64,000 bases of DNA from Tiliqua scincoides (taxonomy: Eukaryota > Chordata > Lepidosauria > Squamata > Scincidae), in assembly GCF_035046505.1 (NCBI RefSeq), contig NC_089826.1, forward strand, positions 84,353,254 through 84,417,253, written 5' to 3'. The notes under the pieces were generated by a model. The model searched no databases and had not been told where the DNA came from. It saw only the letters and a list, made by a program, of their open reading frames with translations. Of the stretch, positions 21,871-34,477 are shown piece by piece. The stretch's first letter is position 1, and each line of letters begins with the position of its first letter. Both the position numbers and the translations under genes were made by a program.

Positions 21871-22942
21871 AGTAATAACTATAAATCTCTTTATTGTATT
21901 GAAAAATACTAGTCATTAGATTTTGTATTTCATTGTACCTCTTTTACATTACTGTGGAAAAGACACAAAGATGACTATTTACTGTTGGTCAGGATTTTCT
22001 GCTAGGGAGGGCACCAGCCCAAGTCTTGCCTATAGCACCAAATTGGCTAGGGCAGGCCCTGGGAAAATAAATTAGTATTTAATTTAAATGTATTTTATTT
22101 TAGCTCTTTTGTTTTTTATATGTAATTCTAAATTTAAGATTATGGTGATCTTGTAACATTAAAATATGTTACATATTGTTTTCTCTGTAGCAGTTCATTC
22201 ATTTCAAAAATGCAACATACTATAGTTTTTTTATACATAGCATAAAGGTAAAAAAAAAACTATATATGCAGTGTTATCTTCATTTTAGATGTCAAAAGGG
22301 TTTTGTGGCTCCCAAGGTTTTCTTTTCTCCAGAAAACGGGTCTAAATGGCTCTTTGAATGTTTAAGGTTGCCGACCCCTGGTCTATACCAATGTATTCTG
22401 GGGTGACAATAGATGAGCAAGAATCCTGGAAATGGGTCTTTAAAGCTATTTTTCCACTGATTTGGTATCTACTAATTTTTTTATTCACTGGGGGTTCTGG
22501 AATGGAACCTCAGTGGATAACAAGGCACAACCCATACATAATACACAACAATAACAATAATATGTTTCAATGTTCTTATTGAAAACGTTAATACATGAGG
22601 GCATATATCAATAAAAGGATTGGGGGGAGTCTAATGCCGGAAACCATTTATAACATTGGCCAAGGTCTGCAGGTCATAAACACTTCATTGGGAATCAGCT
22701 AGTAAGGATAAACTAGAACAGGCTAAAAAGCAGGCAGCTCTCAATTAATGCTGGCTTAATTTGCCTGCTTATGAAATTGCAAGATTCGCAAATTAATACT
22801 AGAAGTCTAATTTACACTGACAGTTTTTGAAATAATGCAATCAATTAGCTTCTAATTGGCTGCTAACAAGTAACCCTGTTGGTCACTAGTAACTTCCTGT
22901 GGGGGGGGGGGTCTCCTCTAAAGCCAGAAGATCAGGCCCCCT

Positions 22943-23368
22943 GGAAGGAGGTCTGGTCTAGAGGGTAGAGCCTCCGTTAGCCTGAAGATAACATCAGAAG
23001 GTCGCCAGTTCGAGGACACCGTCAGCTCCCTGAACGGCTGAGAATGGCGAGACCTTGAAGCAGCTGACAAGCCCAGCTGAGTGATTCCACCTGTTCTTGG
23101 TGTGAGCAAGAAGCGTCTTGGCTGCCCTCCATGTGAGAGATGGAGCTGCTTGTCAGTCTGCGTGGGAGGCCAGAAGTGAGACCAAACCAGGAAGATCCAT
23201 TCTGAAATGTTGTTGGTTCTTGAAAGAGAGAACCTCTATGATTGTCAAAATCCCCTTGAGGAATTTAGAAACACCTGCCTATGTAAACCGCCTTGAATAA
23301 AGTCAGAGGAGTAAGATGACCAGAAAGGTGGTATATAAATACCTAGTTGTTATTGTTATTGTTATTAT
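22943..23368 (+). mobile_element. tRNA-derived SINE with long body
   Basis: The head has box A-like GGTCTAGAGGGTAGAGCCTC and box B-like GGTCGCCAGTTCGAGG. The body runs through GACCTTGAAGCAGCTGACAA and ends with GTAAACCGCCTTGAATAAAG, GGTGGTATATAAATACC and a TTATTG tail. The same family is at 28651-29030. Confidence 0.85.
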
Positions 23369-23736
23369 CAAAAAATAGAGAAAGAAAATGTGTTCACAGA
23401 TCTGCCACTTACTGCTTTCTCTGTCTCTTTACCAGTATCTTTGTTTTCATCATTGTGTTCTCAGCCATTGACACCAGTAGCCACACACACTCCCAACAGC
23501 CTTCCTCCTTAATCTTCTGCCTATGCTATCTTAGGCAAGCAGAAGTCACCCACAAGCTGTGAAGTACATGACTGGGTCATGATGCTGTCCTCCCAGGTGC
23601 TCGTTGATGATGTAATTACATCACCACCAAACTTCCAGGCTGCCAAACTCTGTGCTATGAGGAACTTGGCTTGGAAGTGCACAATCGAACAACTTTGAGT
23701 CTAATAGGAAAAGGGAAAATCAATCTTACATTATAT

Positions 23737-24200
23737 CAGGGGTGCCCAAACCCCGGCCCTGGGGCCACTTGTGGCCCTTGAGGCCTCTGAATGCGGCCCT
23801 CAGGGAGCCCCCAGTCTCCAGTGAGCCTCTGGTCCTCCGGAGATTTGTTGGAGCCCACACTGGCCCAACACAACTGCTGTCAGCGTGAGGGCGACTGTTT
23901 GACCTCTTGTGTGAGCTGTGGGATGAGGGCTCCCTCCACTGCTTGCTGTTTCACGTCTGTGATGCAGTAGCAGCAGCAAAGGAACGGCCAGACTTGCTTT
24001 TTGCAAGGCCTTTTGTAGGCCTTGAGCTATTGCAAGACCTTCATTCAGTCATATAAGTTCATCTTTAATATATTCATTTATGAAAACTTATGTAAATTTA
24101 TTCAAATTTTAAATGTAAATCAATTCTTTTTTTCCCGGACCCCCGACACAGTGTCAGAGAGATGATATGGCCCTCCTGCCAAAAACTTTGGACACCCCTG
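23737..24200. mobile_element. hAT element (CAGGGGTGCCCAAAC)
   Basis: The left end CAGGGGTGCCCAAACCCC and the right TTTGGACACCCCTG are inverted repeats. The flanks CATTATAT and CCTTATAT match at 7 of 8. It is a non-coding relative of the 43318 element. Confidence 0.85.
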
Positions 24201-24349
24201 CCTTATATAATCAATGAAGTAAATGGACTGCACTGAGACACTGTTGCCAGCAGAGGGAGCTTAAATGCAGTCATTGTACAGACATTGAGAAAATATATTA
24301 GAACAAGATGGAAACAAGTGGGAAATTGCAACAAAATATATATTGGGCA

Positions 24350-24868
24350 GCCCAATCCTAACTTGCACTGGAACATGCAGACCAGTGAACCTGTGCTGTA
24401 TCCATTGCTGTATCCTGGCAACCAGAGGCTCAGCCAGGGCAAGGGGAAACCTTTTCTCTTACACCACTGCAGTCCCAATGGGGCTACTTGGATATGCGCC
24501 ACTTTAGGAGGTGGTGCAAATCTGAACAGCCCGGGACTGCCCTGGGCTGCCGGATCGTGGCCCTGTGTCCTGTCCCCCACTCCATGCCTGCCCACCTCCA
24601 GGAACACCTGCCGCCCACCCCCCGCCCCAAAACGCCTCTTTCCTACTTCCTCCCCATCCTCCCCACGCCCACCCCAGACCCCTGCGCCAGCTGAGCCTGG
24701 CCAATGCAAACTCACCATCCCGAGAGCTCACATGGAGGCCACTGCACATCCGTGTGCTGGCCTTTCTTCCCCCAGAGTGGCACAAAAGTGCTTGGCGGCA
24801 CTTTTGTGGCACTCCTGGGTCAGCGCAAGGGACTTGGGTCAGCCGAGGGCGCAATTGGATTGTGCCCT
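24350..24868. mobile_element. Large MITE (CAATCCTA termini)
   Basis: The left AGCCCAATCCTAACTTGC and the right, inverted GGGCACAATCCAATTGC, bound about 519 bp of GC-rich non-coding sequence. The 198-codon frame across it (24285-24881) is proline-rich chance coding within a repeat. Confidence 0.65.
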
Positions 24869-25633
24869 AAATTTATTTTAAAAATTTATATCCTACCTTT
24901 TCCATGCTGAAGCAAATCCCCAAAGCAGCTGTGGCTGAACTGCTCAATGTTCCAGAAGCTCACTGACCACAGGTCTTTTCAGATCAGTGGTGTGTGTGTG
25001 TGTGTGTGTGTGTGGGGGGGGGGGGTGTTAATGTTTTGCCATCATTTATAAATGAACACATTTCTGAATATCTGGGTATCCTTCTCCCAAATATGTAGGA
25101 AATACTCTTATTTTGGAGTGTCCTTTTATGCTAAAAAAAACTGGAAAACGTAAATCTATCCAAATTCAGAGAGGAGGAGGAAGGGGAGGAGGAGGATGGA
25201 CCTCCAAAAGTTTGAGGAATTTGTACTTACAGTTCTGTCTTATACACAGGGCCAGCTTCCAAATTGTTAACATTCTTGCTTCTATGCCGTGCAGATCCTT
25301 TTTTTAAGTGTATGACTTGTGTTAGACCTCACTTGGGGAGATTCAGTGGGTGCCTCAATGACTGCAACAATACAAGGGCCAAATCTGCAAAATGTTCTTA
25401 ACTGGAGAGTTTGACAAGATTGAGACAACCATCACTATGGAAACAGCTAAGAAGAACTCTTTGGAATTTAGCATGAAATACAGAAGTTCTCTAATGGAGT
25501 TGATAAAGCAAAGAGGTATAGTAACTGTTCATTGGTCTCCAAAACACAAACAGTGCACTAGAGCAAGGGGACATACTTGTGCATGGCAGAAAGTGCCAGA
25601 AGAAAGCATCAGCTGTGGTCAGGGATGTGCAGA
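24869..25633. other. Unassigned; (TG)n microsatellite
   Basis: A TG run followed by a G run lies at 24987-25026, and a GGA-rich patch near 25173. I see no gene. Confidence 0.4.
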
Positions 25634-25647
25634 GCCTCAACTGTCAT

Positions 25648-26152
25648 TCTTGTTGGCAACCTTCAGTCTCGAAAGACTCTGGTATAGCACTCTGAAAGGT
25701 GGTTCTGGAACAGCGTCTAGTGTGGCTGAAAAGGCCAATTCGGGAGTGACAATCCCTTCTACACTGGGAGCAAGTGCAGTCTGTCCCTGGTCTGTCTCCC
25801 TGGCTATGGGCCTTCCTTCTTTGCCTCTTTGCCTCAGACTGTTGGCCAAGTGTCTCTTCAAACTGGGAAAGGCCATGCTGCACAGCCTGCCTCCAAGCGG
25901 GCCGCTCAGAGGCCAGGGTTTCCCACTTGTTGAGGTCCACTCCTAAGGCCTTCAGATCCCTCTTGCAGATGTCCTTGTATCGCGGCTGTGGTCTACCTGT
26001 AGGGCGCTTTCCTTGCACGAGTTCTCCATAGAGGAGATCCTTTGGGATCCGGCCATCATCCATTCTCACGACATGACCGAGCCAACGCAGGCGTCTCTGT
26101 TTCAGCAGTGCATACATGCTAGGGATTCCAGCACGTTCTAGGACTCAGCAAG
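25648..26152 (-). mobile_element. LINE-A fragment, 5'-truncated
   Basis: It is flanked by a perfect 14-bp duplication GCCTCAACTGTCAT (25634-25647 and 26153-26166). The minus strand has a 157-codon open frame from the MYALLKQRRLRWLGHVVRMD segment to the zinc-finger motif (CSQCRRDCHSRIGLFSH). It is open for the whole RT C-terminal region, so this is among the best-preserved copies. It carries GAG, not TAG, in the final block. Confidence 0.95.
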
Positions 26153-26166
26153 GCCTCAACTGTCAT

Positions 26167-27319
26167 ACTCCAAGGAAAAACGCCTCAGTTTCCCCTGTGA
26201 TTATGTGTGCACTCCACTCACTGAGGGGCTGTGCTATCACAGGGGAGGCTGAGCTCTTGCTGCCACTAGACTAGAGCTGCAGCTGATGAGAGTTCAATCT
26301 CCCCTGCGATTGCACAAATATTCCCTGCCCCTGGGGAAGCCTGCATCAGCCTGCTGGGTCTATTCAGATAGCCCAAGGAGGTCTCTGGAGGCCAAAACTA
26401 CCCCTCAGCATACAGCAGCTGCATAGCCATATGGAGAGTTAAATAGGGTAGGGCTGTTAAGTAGATTTTTGGAGAAATATTCAGAGCCCAAACCTATGCA
26501 TGTCTACTCAGAAGTAAGTCTCATTAGAGTCAGTGGGGCTTACTCCCAGGAAAGTGTGGATGGATTGGGCTGTTCCTACAGTAGGATTGGATTTCCTACT
26601 TATATTCCGAATTCACACATCTCAGTAAAAAACAAACACAAACTCATTGTATTGCTTTATTGATCTCTGGTTCCTTTCTGTAATTCAAAGCAAATTTGGT
26701 TTCTCTGTATACTGAGTTTCCCTTTAGAATAAAACATTGCCTATTTTATTCATTCATTGTAAAATTTAATAAGAATATCCCTATGGTTATTACACCTTCT
26801 CACCAAGATATAATTTATCCAGTGTGGCATTTCAATTCTTACCTACAATTCCTTTCACATTTCAAATCAATCTTTAAATGATGTACCAAGAAATTAATTA
26901 CTTAAATATTTTCCAAGTCTTCCGGGAACACCTCTCAATTACCAGGCCAAAGCCTTAATTGCTGCATCTACGGTAGGTATTATGTATTCTATCCGTTGCA
27001 AAGAGGTCTTATTTTCATCATTTTCTTTTCGTAATTCAGTAATTAAAGCAGAAGGTTTTCCAGTTAGTGCGACAACTCTGAAGATTTTAAAAACTGTCAA
27101 GCAGTTCCTGCTCAGTGGCTGTCACTCGCTTTGACAATGGTGTCACCCTATTGCTGAGCCCCACATGAAGGGCAGCTAACTGGCAAACTGTGGAAACCGG
27201 GCATAGTATTACAGATTACTGGTTTTGCATAGCATGTTTCCAAGAGTAGGGAAAATGTGTGTCTTCAGCAGGCCTTCTCTCTCTCCCCCCCCCTTCCTTT
27301 CACCTCTGTTTTGCTCCCA
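26167..27319. other. Mostly unassigned; one short MITE
   Basis: A palindromic MITE lies at about 26486-26572 (CTACTCAGAAGTAAGTC and CTTACTCCCAGGAAAGTG, flanked by AGCCCAA/TTGGGCT). The rest is AT-rich with no supported gene. Confidence 0.5.
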
Positions 27320-27736
27320 CCACTGCAAATGGCTCTGAAGGGGAGGGGCCCCACGGGCGGACCATCCCAGCCTTGCACCCCGGGGAAAGGTCTGCAATGG
27401 TGCCGCTGCAGGATGCCACCACCCCTGTACAAATCTGCCCCCCCACTCACTGCATCATTCCAGAGCCTTGCACAACTCCAGGACGCGCTGGAGAAGCCTT
27501 CTGAGGCTTCCATGCGCTCTTAAACTGTGCTTCCAGCAAACTGGAAGCATAGTTCCCAACTGTGTTGGGAGCCTCAGTGAGGCTTCTGTATGGTCCTAGA
27601 GACACGCGAGGCTCCACGCCCATGGAATTTGTCCCTTTCACTGAATGGCATGTCAGTCTCTGAGGGGTCCCTTGCATGGTGCGTTCAGGCACCTGCAAAA
27701 CTTAGTGCCTTGCACCCCCTCTAGCTATGCTACTGC
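27320..27736. mobile_element. Partial hAT MITE (CAGTGGCGTAGC family), right part
   Basis: The right end AACTTAGTGCCTTGCACCCC, then CTCTAGCTATGCTACTG, matches the family at 1972. The left part is GC-rich and unclear, and the left terminus was not found. Confidence 0.5.
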
Positions 27737-28385
27737 TATCATGGCAGCTGTCTGAAATACCGTGCTTGGGACAAAAAGTAATTGGTAAAAGAGGAGGCGA
27801 AGGGTTGGGCTTCACCCAAAAGGCATGCTATCAAGGGAGAGAGAAGTAATGAGTGGATGATCTCTGAGAACAATCTTGGGCTCTATTTTTAAACTATTTT
27901 CATTAGTCACCTTAGGGAGGAGTGTAGGAGCACAAGTTACAATCTGCAGATGGCACCAAGTCATTCCTTTGTTTGCTTCTCCCACTCCTGTCTTCCAGCC
28001 TTTTACCCTGCTGCTGTTTGTGCCTGGAGCAGCCTCCCTCCTGGTCTCTGTCAAACCTCCTTGCCTTCTGCAAGCCCAAGACTTTGGCAAAGGCGGCTTT
28101 CTCCCCATCCAACAGATGCTCATCTTTTTGCAGTGCTTTCTTCTGCCGGCTCAACCTCCTGAGCTGGCAGAAGTGGAGTTCAGTGGTGTGCTTTGTAAGC
28201 TGAAACTGGATGGCACCCAGTCAAAGATCAGGTCATGTCAGTTTTCGATACAATAGTCATGGTACTATTTGACTTAGTAAGCATCAAAATAATAGGAGCA
28301 GGACTCATGACCAGCCGTAGTGGGTGAGGGAACATGTTGGTCCTTGCCTTAGAACAGTCTATTTCAAGCATTTATAGTGTTGTGT
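27737..28385. other. Unassigned non-coding sequence
   Basis: Several overlapping open frames at 27812-28256 lack domains and splice borders. I see no repeat that I can name. Confidence 0.3.
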
Positions 28386-28398
28386 TGTATTCCTTATG

Positions 28399-28981
28399 CA
28401 TTGTGTTGTATGCCTCCAATGCATCCTCGGCATCACCTGGCAGGACAAAGTTCCAAACAACACAGTCCTGGAACAAGCTGGAATCCCTAGCATGTACACA
28501 CTGCTGAAACAGAGATGCCTGTGTTGGCTCGGTCATGTTGTGAGAATGGATGATGGCCAGATTCCAAAGGATCTCCTCTATGGAGAACTCGTGCAGGGAA
28601 AGTGCCCTACAGGTAGACCACAGCTGCAATAGAAAGACATCTGCAAGAAGGCAGGAGGTCTGGTCTAGAGGGTAGAGCCTCCATTTGCCTGAAGATAACA
28701 TCCACAAGGTCGCCAATTCGAGGCCACCAGCACCTTGCGACCTTGAAGCAGCTGACAAGCTGAAGCCGAGCTATTCCATCTGCTCTGAGCGTGGGAGGAT
28801 GGAGGCCAGAATGTGAAACCAGATCAGAGTGAAACATCTGGACTGTTGTGGTTCTTGAAAGAAAGAACCTTCTTTCATTTGTAAAAAACCCTACAGGGAT
28901 TTAAATAAACCTGCCTATGTAAACCGCCTTGAATAAAGTCTTGAATAAAGACCAAGAAAGGCGGTATATAAATACCTGTAA

Positions 28982-29029
<48 letters not shown>

Positions 29030-29340
29030 CTGAAGGCCTTAGGAGTGGACCTCAACAGGTGGGAAACCCTGGCCTCTGAGCGGCCCGCTTGGAGGCAGGC
29101 TGTGCAGCATGGCCTTTCCCAGTTTGAAGAGACACTTGGCCAACAGTCTGAGGCTAAGAGGCAAAGAAGGAAGGCCCATAGCCAGGGAGACAGACCCGGG
29201 ACAGACTGCACTTGCTCCCGGTGTGGAAGGGATTGTCACTCCCGAATCGGCCTTTTCAGTCACACTAGTTGCTGTTCCAGAACCACCATTCAGAGCGCGA
29301 TACCATAGTCTTTCGAGACTGAAGGTTGCCAACAATGAAA
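28399..29340 (+). mobile_element. LINE-A copy split by a tRNA SINE
   Basis: This copy reaches furthest 5' in the window: ILGITWQDKVPNNTVLEQAG precedes the SMYTLLKQRCLCWLGHV segment. ILGI-x-WQD and VL--A are standard landmarks after the RT palm in animal LINEs. It is flanked by TGTATTCCTTATG (28386-28398 and 29341-29353). The SINE at 28651-29030 separates the two parts. The final block has TAG in frame (near 29307), giving a stop 27 nt before the terminal GTTGCCAAC. Confidence 0.92.
28651..29030 (+). mobile_element. tRNA-derived SINE inserted in LINE-A
   Basis: It is of the same family as 22943: GGTCTAGAGGGTAGAGCCTC head, GGTCGCCAATTCGAGG box B, GTAAACCGCCTTGAATAAAG near the 3' end and a (ATT)n tail at 28981-29030. 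It is younger than the LINE-A copy that contains it. No target duplication is evident. Confidence 0.88.
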
Positions 29341-29353
29341 TGTATTCCTTATG

Positions 29354-32300
29354 TGTTGCATCTTTGTCTTTCCAGAATATTTACCTCCAGGACTCACCCA
29401 AGAACTCCTGGCCTGTGATCTGGCATGCTAAATGCTGTCCCTCTTTGCCTGCTGTTGTGGAAGTCTCTGCTTCCCCCCTCCCCATTCCTTCCTGAAGAGG
29501 TCATGTCGCTAGGCAGACTAGCTACAAGACATAGGGTGGGGGTGCAACCCAGAATGTGCCTGATGCCATCCAGCTGCACTGCTACTGCTCTGCACACTCA
29601 TGAAAAGGCCCTTACTTTCCTCCTGGTGCGTTTTCTTCAAATGTGGAAGTGTTGGACTTCCAGTTTGATTTAAAAGGATGGTGCAAATGAAGGCACTCCA
29701 TCATTCTCATGACCCTGTAAATCAAGCTGGAAGTCCCATACCTTCAAGTTGGATGAAACCATGCTAGGAGAAAGGTAAGGTAATGTACAGCTTTCAATGG
29801 GCAGAAAATGGATCAATGAGGATGATATCCACTACAGGCTGGAGGAAGGTGGCATCGGTGGCAGATTCAGGGTGAAGGGCATGCTGCACTTGCTGTCCTC
29901 TTCCCCAATCCCTGCAATCCACCACTGATGCACCCCTCATCACCTGGCCAAGCCTGTACAGGTTCCACATCCATCCTCTCTAACAAAGATGTTAAATAAA
30001 TTTATCTTTGACTTTTGAATACCAGCCTCATGCAAAGAAGTCAGATCTGGACTTCTTGCTGTGCACCTTGTGATGCTTTATCTTTGCAAACAATAATGAC
30101 AGGCTAGCATCAGGCCTCCACTTCCTTTTCCAAACCAAACTTACAGGAAGTGTTACAGAAAGTCCTCACTAGGAGGCCTCTGCAAGACTTTCATGACTGC
30201 CCTGTCCATGTTCCAGGTGCACGGAGTCATTCTGATGTTCTGGCATGGCAGGATCCATGAAAAATACATTTTCCATGCATGCTTGCACTTGAGATGCTGA
30301 CTCACCTGCTCAAGATAGTGTTCTTGCTGCAATTATCCATAGGAGATGCATTTCCTATGGCTCCTGATGATCCAACTTGGATGTCCAATTCCATGGGAAC
30401 CATAACTCCTATGGGCACAAATCCTTGTGCCCAGAATCCTGTTAACATGCTGAGAGTCTAATGGAGACCCATATGGTTCCAGCCATCTTTTCAGCCAGTC
30501 AGCCATCTTTTGTCAACCTCCCCATCTTCAGGGAATAGTCAGCTTTCTTACAAGCCATTTTTCCTGAGAAGTTGGACTGAAAAAATAAATGACCTCAACC
30601 ACAGCGGGCACCTCCACAGCACATTACATCGTGTTTTCTCTAGAAGTTTGAGATTCATAGTTATCTCTTGCCAGTTCCAGCTTTGCCAGTTAGTTGATTG
30701 CTCCTGCATCATACATAGTTTATATTTTCAATAACATGTATCACTCTGTTGCCAATTAGTCTGTCTTTTTGCCAATTAGCACTGATTTCTTGAGAAATCA
30801 GTCAAAGTAAACACCTAGCCTATATAAACATGCCATTAATTTAGCTCAGTGCCCGGATCTGGCTTGGAACAAAAGCAGCATGATATGTCAGTCTGCAAGC
30901 CCACCTGATAATCCATCATAAGTTTCTGCTTTGCTCTGTATGCTTTGTTTTCAGTCTCAGGAGCAATAAAACATCCTTTTGGCATACTGACCCTGGACCA
31001 TACTGACCATACTGACCATATCTTCTTTCTCCAAACCCAAGAGAACCTCTGAGCCCACAGGTAGGGCCCAGAACAAGGTCCCAAAATGATGCCTTTTTAT
31101 TGTGCATCTTTTCTGCTGCCATATATGTTTGGGAGAAAGGAAGGGTCTTGGAGGTGAGGCACATGTTTGACCATATTACTGGGACTACAATGGGGCTATA
31201 GCTTTGAATGAACAGGACCAAGCTTAAGTTAGTTTGAATCTAGTCCCAAATTAACATGATTGAGGCAATCCTGTCTGAAGTTAGAGAGCTCTCCTATCAC
31301 ATACTGAACACCCATCCTTATGAAAAGTATTTACAAAGTAAGAGAAGCTGTGATAAAAAGAAGATTGTTTGTTTTTCACCACCAACGATTTAATGTGATT
31401 TTCTCCCAAATATCTGTCATGAATATTAAGTGCTTCTTGTATTTGCCAAAAATTTTGAGGAAAAACACAATAAAATTGAAAACCATGTTAAGTCTTTTGG
31501 CTGCAGCATCCAGGATTTATAAATCACTAATTCAACAGAATTAAAAAAAAAAAAGGATCTCATTCAAGATGGTCTTACCCTAAGCTTTAAGTGCTGGGAA
31601 ACATTAACACCTACTCTGAGATCACCTTGACTAGGCTGGTTCATTATTTCATGGTTGTCATGACAATCTTCAAGCTATCCCAGAAGACATGTGGGTCCAC
31701 GTATGTGCCAGATTGCACACTGGATCAGGTGTTTTGGTACAGAAAGATGAATAACACAGGCCAACACACATTTTGTTGTCATAAAAGTTTGACCTATTCC
31801 TGGGTATATTTGAGGAGGCTGAATCAAACAATGGCATTGGTTTTGCCCAGTTGGCTCTAGTTAAGGGAGTGGAGCATAGCTACCTCATTTCTGAAGAGGT
31901 CTAGTTTGCTCTGAACCTCTAAGGGATGGAGAACCTGTAGGGGTGGAGAATCAAGTGTGGGGTCCGTGCTTGGAGAGAGATGGCTCTGTATGGTTTTCTG
32001 ATCACTTCTGAAGGGATTTCCAATGGACATGGCTGAAGATCCTATTAATGCTCTAGCACTAGAATTGAGAGATGATGGTGATGGTAGATATGATGGCTTC
32101 TAGATGTCGTCTCCTGCTGGCTAGAGCCAGGACATCTCCTTTACATCCTGGGAAGCTGGTAGCGATGAAGCACTTTGAACAGTAACTTGAATGCAGATGG
32201 GAAAAAACCTGTAACTGATTAGAAACCTGATACCTTTTACCTGTCCTGTGTGGTACTCTGTTGCAGGTATTTCCTCTTGCGCAACTTCCTTCTATTCTCA

Positions 32301-33467
32301 CAAGTGCCTCTTCTTTTCCTGACCACCAAAGGGGCAACATTCAGGCTGCTGAGCTCTTCTCCTGAATGTTGGGCAGCCATTGCTCACACACTCTTACAGC
32401 TATGGGGTTCGCTGTTCTCTAGGTAGTGGAAGCTGCTGCTACTTCAGAAGATGCAAACAGCTGTAGAAGCAAAGTATTTCTTTTGAAATGTTAACTGCCT
32501 CTGCTCCTGTGTGTTCACTGATAGCGCCAAACTAGCTGGATGGTCTGCCAGCACAAGTGGGGGATAGGATTGGGCCATTCAGGTGGGAGGAGGAAGGAGG
32601 GAGGCACCAAATGCATAACTTCCAGATGAGTTGGTCATTCTTTTGAAAAATAGTAGACTGTTTGGCTAGAAGAAAAGCTGTGTTTTGATCTTTTATGAAC
32701 AAATATGTGTCACTGTAAGACTGCTAGTTCTTGTATTGTTTAATTTATGATTAATTATTCCTCAGAAGACGGTGGTGACGAACTTTCCATTTGGAAAGCT
32801 GTCAAATGGGTATAAATCCTTCTTACTGTGTGGGCTTGGAAGTGGAACAAGTGAAGGCAGCTTGGCAGACAGATATTGGAGAGGAGAGCATTGAGTTGGT
32901 TGCTCTTTCATGGCCGAAAGGTGTATAGCCTTTGGAAACACCGGAAAGGCCCAGGGTTGGAAGCCTTGCCCAAGAGACATGTTCTTTCCTCTTTTGGTTT
33001 TAGCTTGTGCTTCCACACCGGTTATGCAGTCAGAGAGATAATGAGCTTATTTGGTAGAAAAAAGGACCTTGTTTTGTGTTTTCTGGCCTCCTGGGTGCTT
33101 TAAGATTTAGGGCAATTGTTTGCTTTGTTCTCACTTTCCAACAGAAGGATGTGCTTTGTTCCAATCTCCAGTTTTCTGCCAGCTATTTTGCAATTAATTT
33201 AAAATTTTTGAACAGCAGCAGAGTCTGCATGCATATTACGGTGCATTAGCACAGTTCTTTCTCTACCCCAAAGGCTTCCCATTTGCAGATCTCACAGTGC
33301 AGGTAGGCAAATCTAACAACAGGAACAAATGGGGGGGAGGGGAGGACTGCAGCACCAAACCAACTAGAAAACCAAAAAAGGAGACTGACATCATATTGGT
33401 GCTGGAGGTAAATGTTTTCCTCTGTAAGAAATGCCCAGTGCATCATAACCAAGAGCCTTCTTTAATG
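29354..33467. other. Long repeat-poor tract without recognisable genes
   Basis: About 4 kb with no named repeat and no exon I can support on either strand. The small frames (30279, 30836, 31591, 32762 and others) lack domains and splice borders. This is the longest repeat-poor stretch in the window, and diverged UTR or regulatory DNA is possible. Confidence 0.35.
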
Positions 33468-33769
33468 GCCCAATCCGATGTGGTTTTCCCGCCATCATAA
33501 AGGCTGTCGTGGCACCATAAATGGCGTGCTGACGCTGTGTGTGTTGGAGCCTCTGGAGCAAACATCCAGAGATCCATGCTCCCGCCACCGACAGGCCTGG
33601 GCCATGCCAGAGCAGGTAAGGTGGTGGAAGGAGCAGGTCATGGGTGGCTGGGGAGTTTCAGGGTGGTGAGGGGGGGTGGGCAGGGGATGATTCAGGGGTT
33701 GGAGGGGTGAAACTTGGTGGCAACAGTGTGCACCAGCATCCTATCTCTGTTTTTCCAGTGCACTCCACC

Positions 33770-34096
33770 CAGTGGCAGTCCTAGCCACTGTAGTGCCCTG
33801 GGGCTCACCTCCAGAGGTGCTGCCCCCACCAGGAGGAACCACCCCCCCCCCCGGAGACATTCTGAGGGCTGGAGAGATCACACATGGCTTTCCCGGCCTT
33901 CAGAAAGCCTTCTAAGGCCTCTGGAGGGCCTTTAAACGTCATTTCCAATATTCTGTCGAACAGCAGAAGTGATGTTTAAGGCCCTCCAGAGGCTTTGGAA
34001 GGCCTTCTGAGGGTCGGGAAGGCCACATGTGACCTCTCTGGCCATCAGAATGCCTCTGGGAGGAAGCAGCAGGGGTGGCACCTCCAGCTGCCACTG
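33770..34096. mobile_element. Large palindromic MITE
   Basis: The left CAGTGGCAGTCCTAGCC and the right, inverted CAGTGGCAGCTGGAGG, begin arms that pair through GGCCTTCAGAAAGCCTTC, CCTCTGGAGGGCC and AAACGTCATTTC around a centre near 33955. It is a foldback element of hAT-like style. No clear target duplication was found. Confidence 0.65.
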
Positions 34097-34477
34097 GCTT
34101 GGAAATAAAGGCGCCAAGTGTGGGGGGAGAGTACTGAATGCTGCCCCTTCCCCTCTGCCACCCAAGAACATGTGTTCCCCTCAACCCTCCCCAGGTACAC
34201 CCCCTTCTTCTCCTTGGACTTATGCCAGCAACGCAGTTCTAGTTGGTTACTTGATTGGTCTGCCACCACTGCATGGAGCACACTCTCCATCAGCGTGGCC
34301 GTACGGTGGAAGATGATTGGGATAGATGGGGAAGATGATGATTTGCCCTGCTAATTGGGTAAGAGGCACTTTTTCAAGTGGGTGCTCCTCTTTTTAGCAG
34401 GGGGAGAGTAACTGGCCCACCTCACCCCAGCGGTGTCTTTTCTAGTGGCTGTCCGTTGGTGTTCTTTTTGCATCTTT

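Larger units (their letters stand above)
21152..22380. mobile_element. hAT element with perfect GTCTATAC duplication
   Basis: The ends CTGGGGTCTGCAACC and GGTTGCCGACCCCTG are imperfect inverted repeats. The 8-bp duplication GTCTATAC is exact at 21144-21151 and 22381-22388. It has a GC-rich left half and an AT-rich right half and no transposase. It carries a CR1 piece, a tandem duplication and a minisatellite. Confidence 0.9.
20944..22530. mobile_element. Tigger-like element split by a hAT
   Basis: The left end CAGGTGGGACCTTGGTATCC and the block AGCACCAAAATCC match the element at 1158. The right part resumes at 22381 and ends near AGTGGATAACAAGG. The hAT at 21152-22380 was inserted between the two parts. 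The right boundary is approximate. Confidence 0.65.

Noticed and set aside
22943-23020. tRNA gene
   Set aside because: The A and B boxes are present but the cloverleaf is degenerate and the sequence continues as a SINE body.
24285-24881. 198-codon open frame
   Set aside because: It spans a GC-rich MITE with CAATCCTA termini. Overlapping frames on both strands are equally open.
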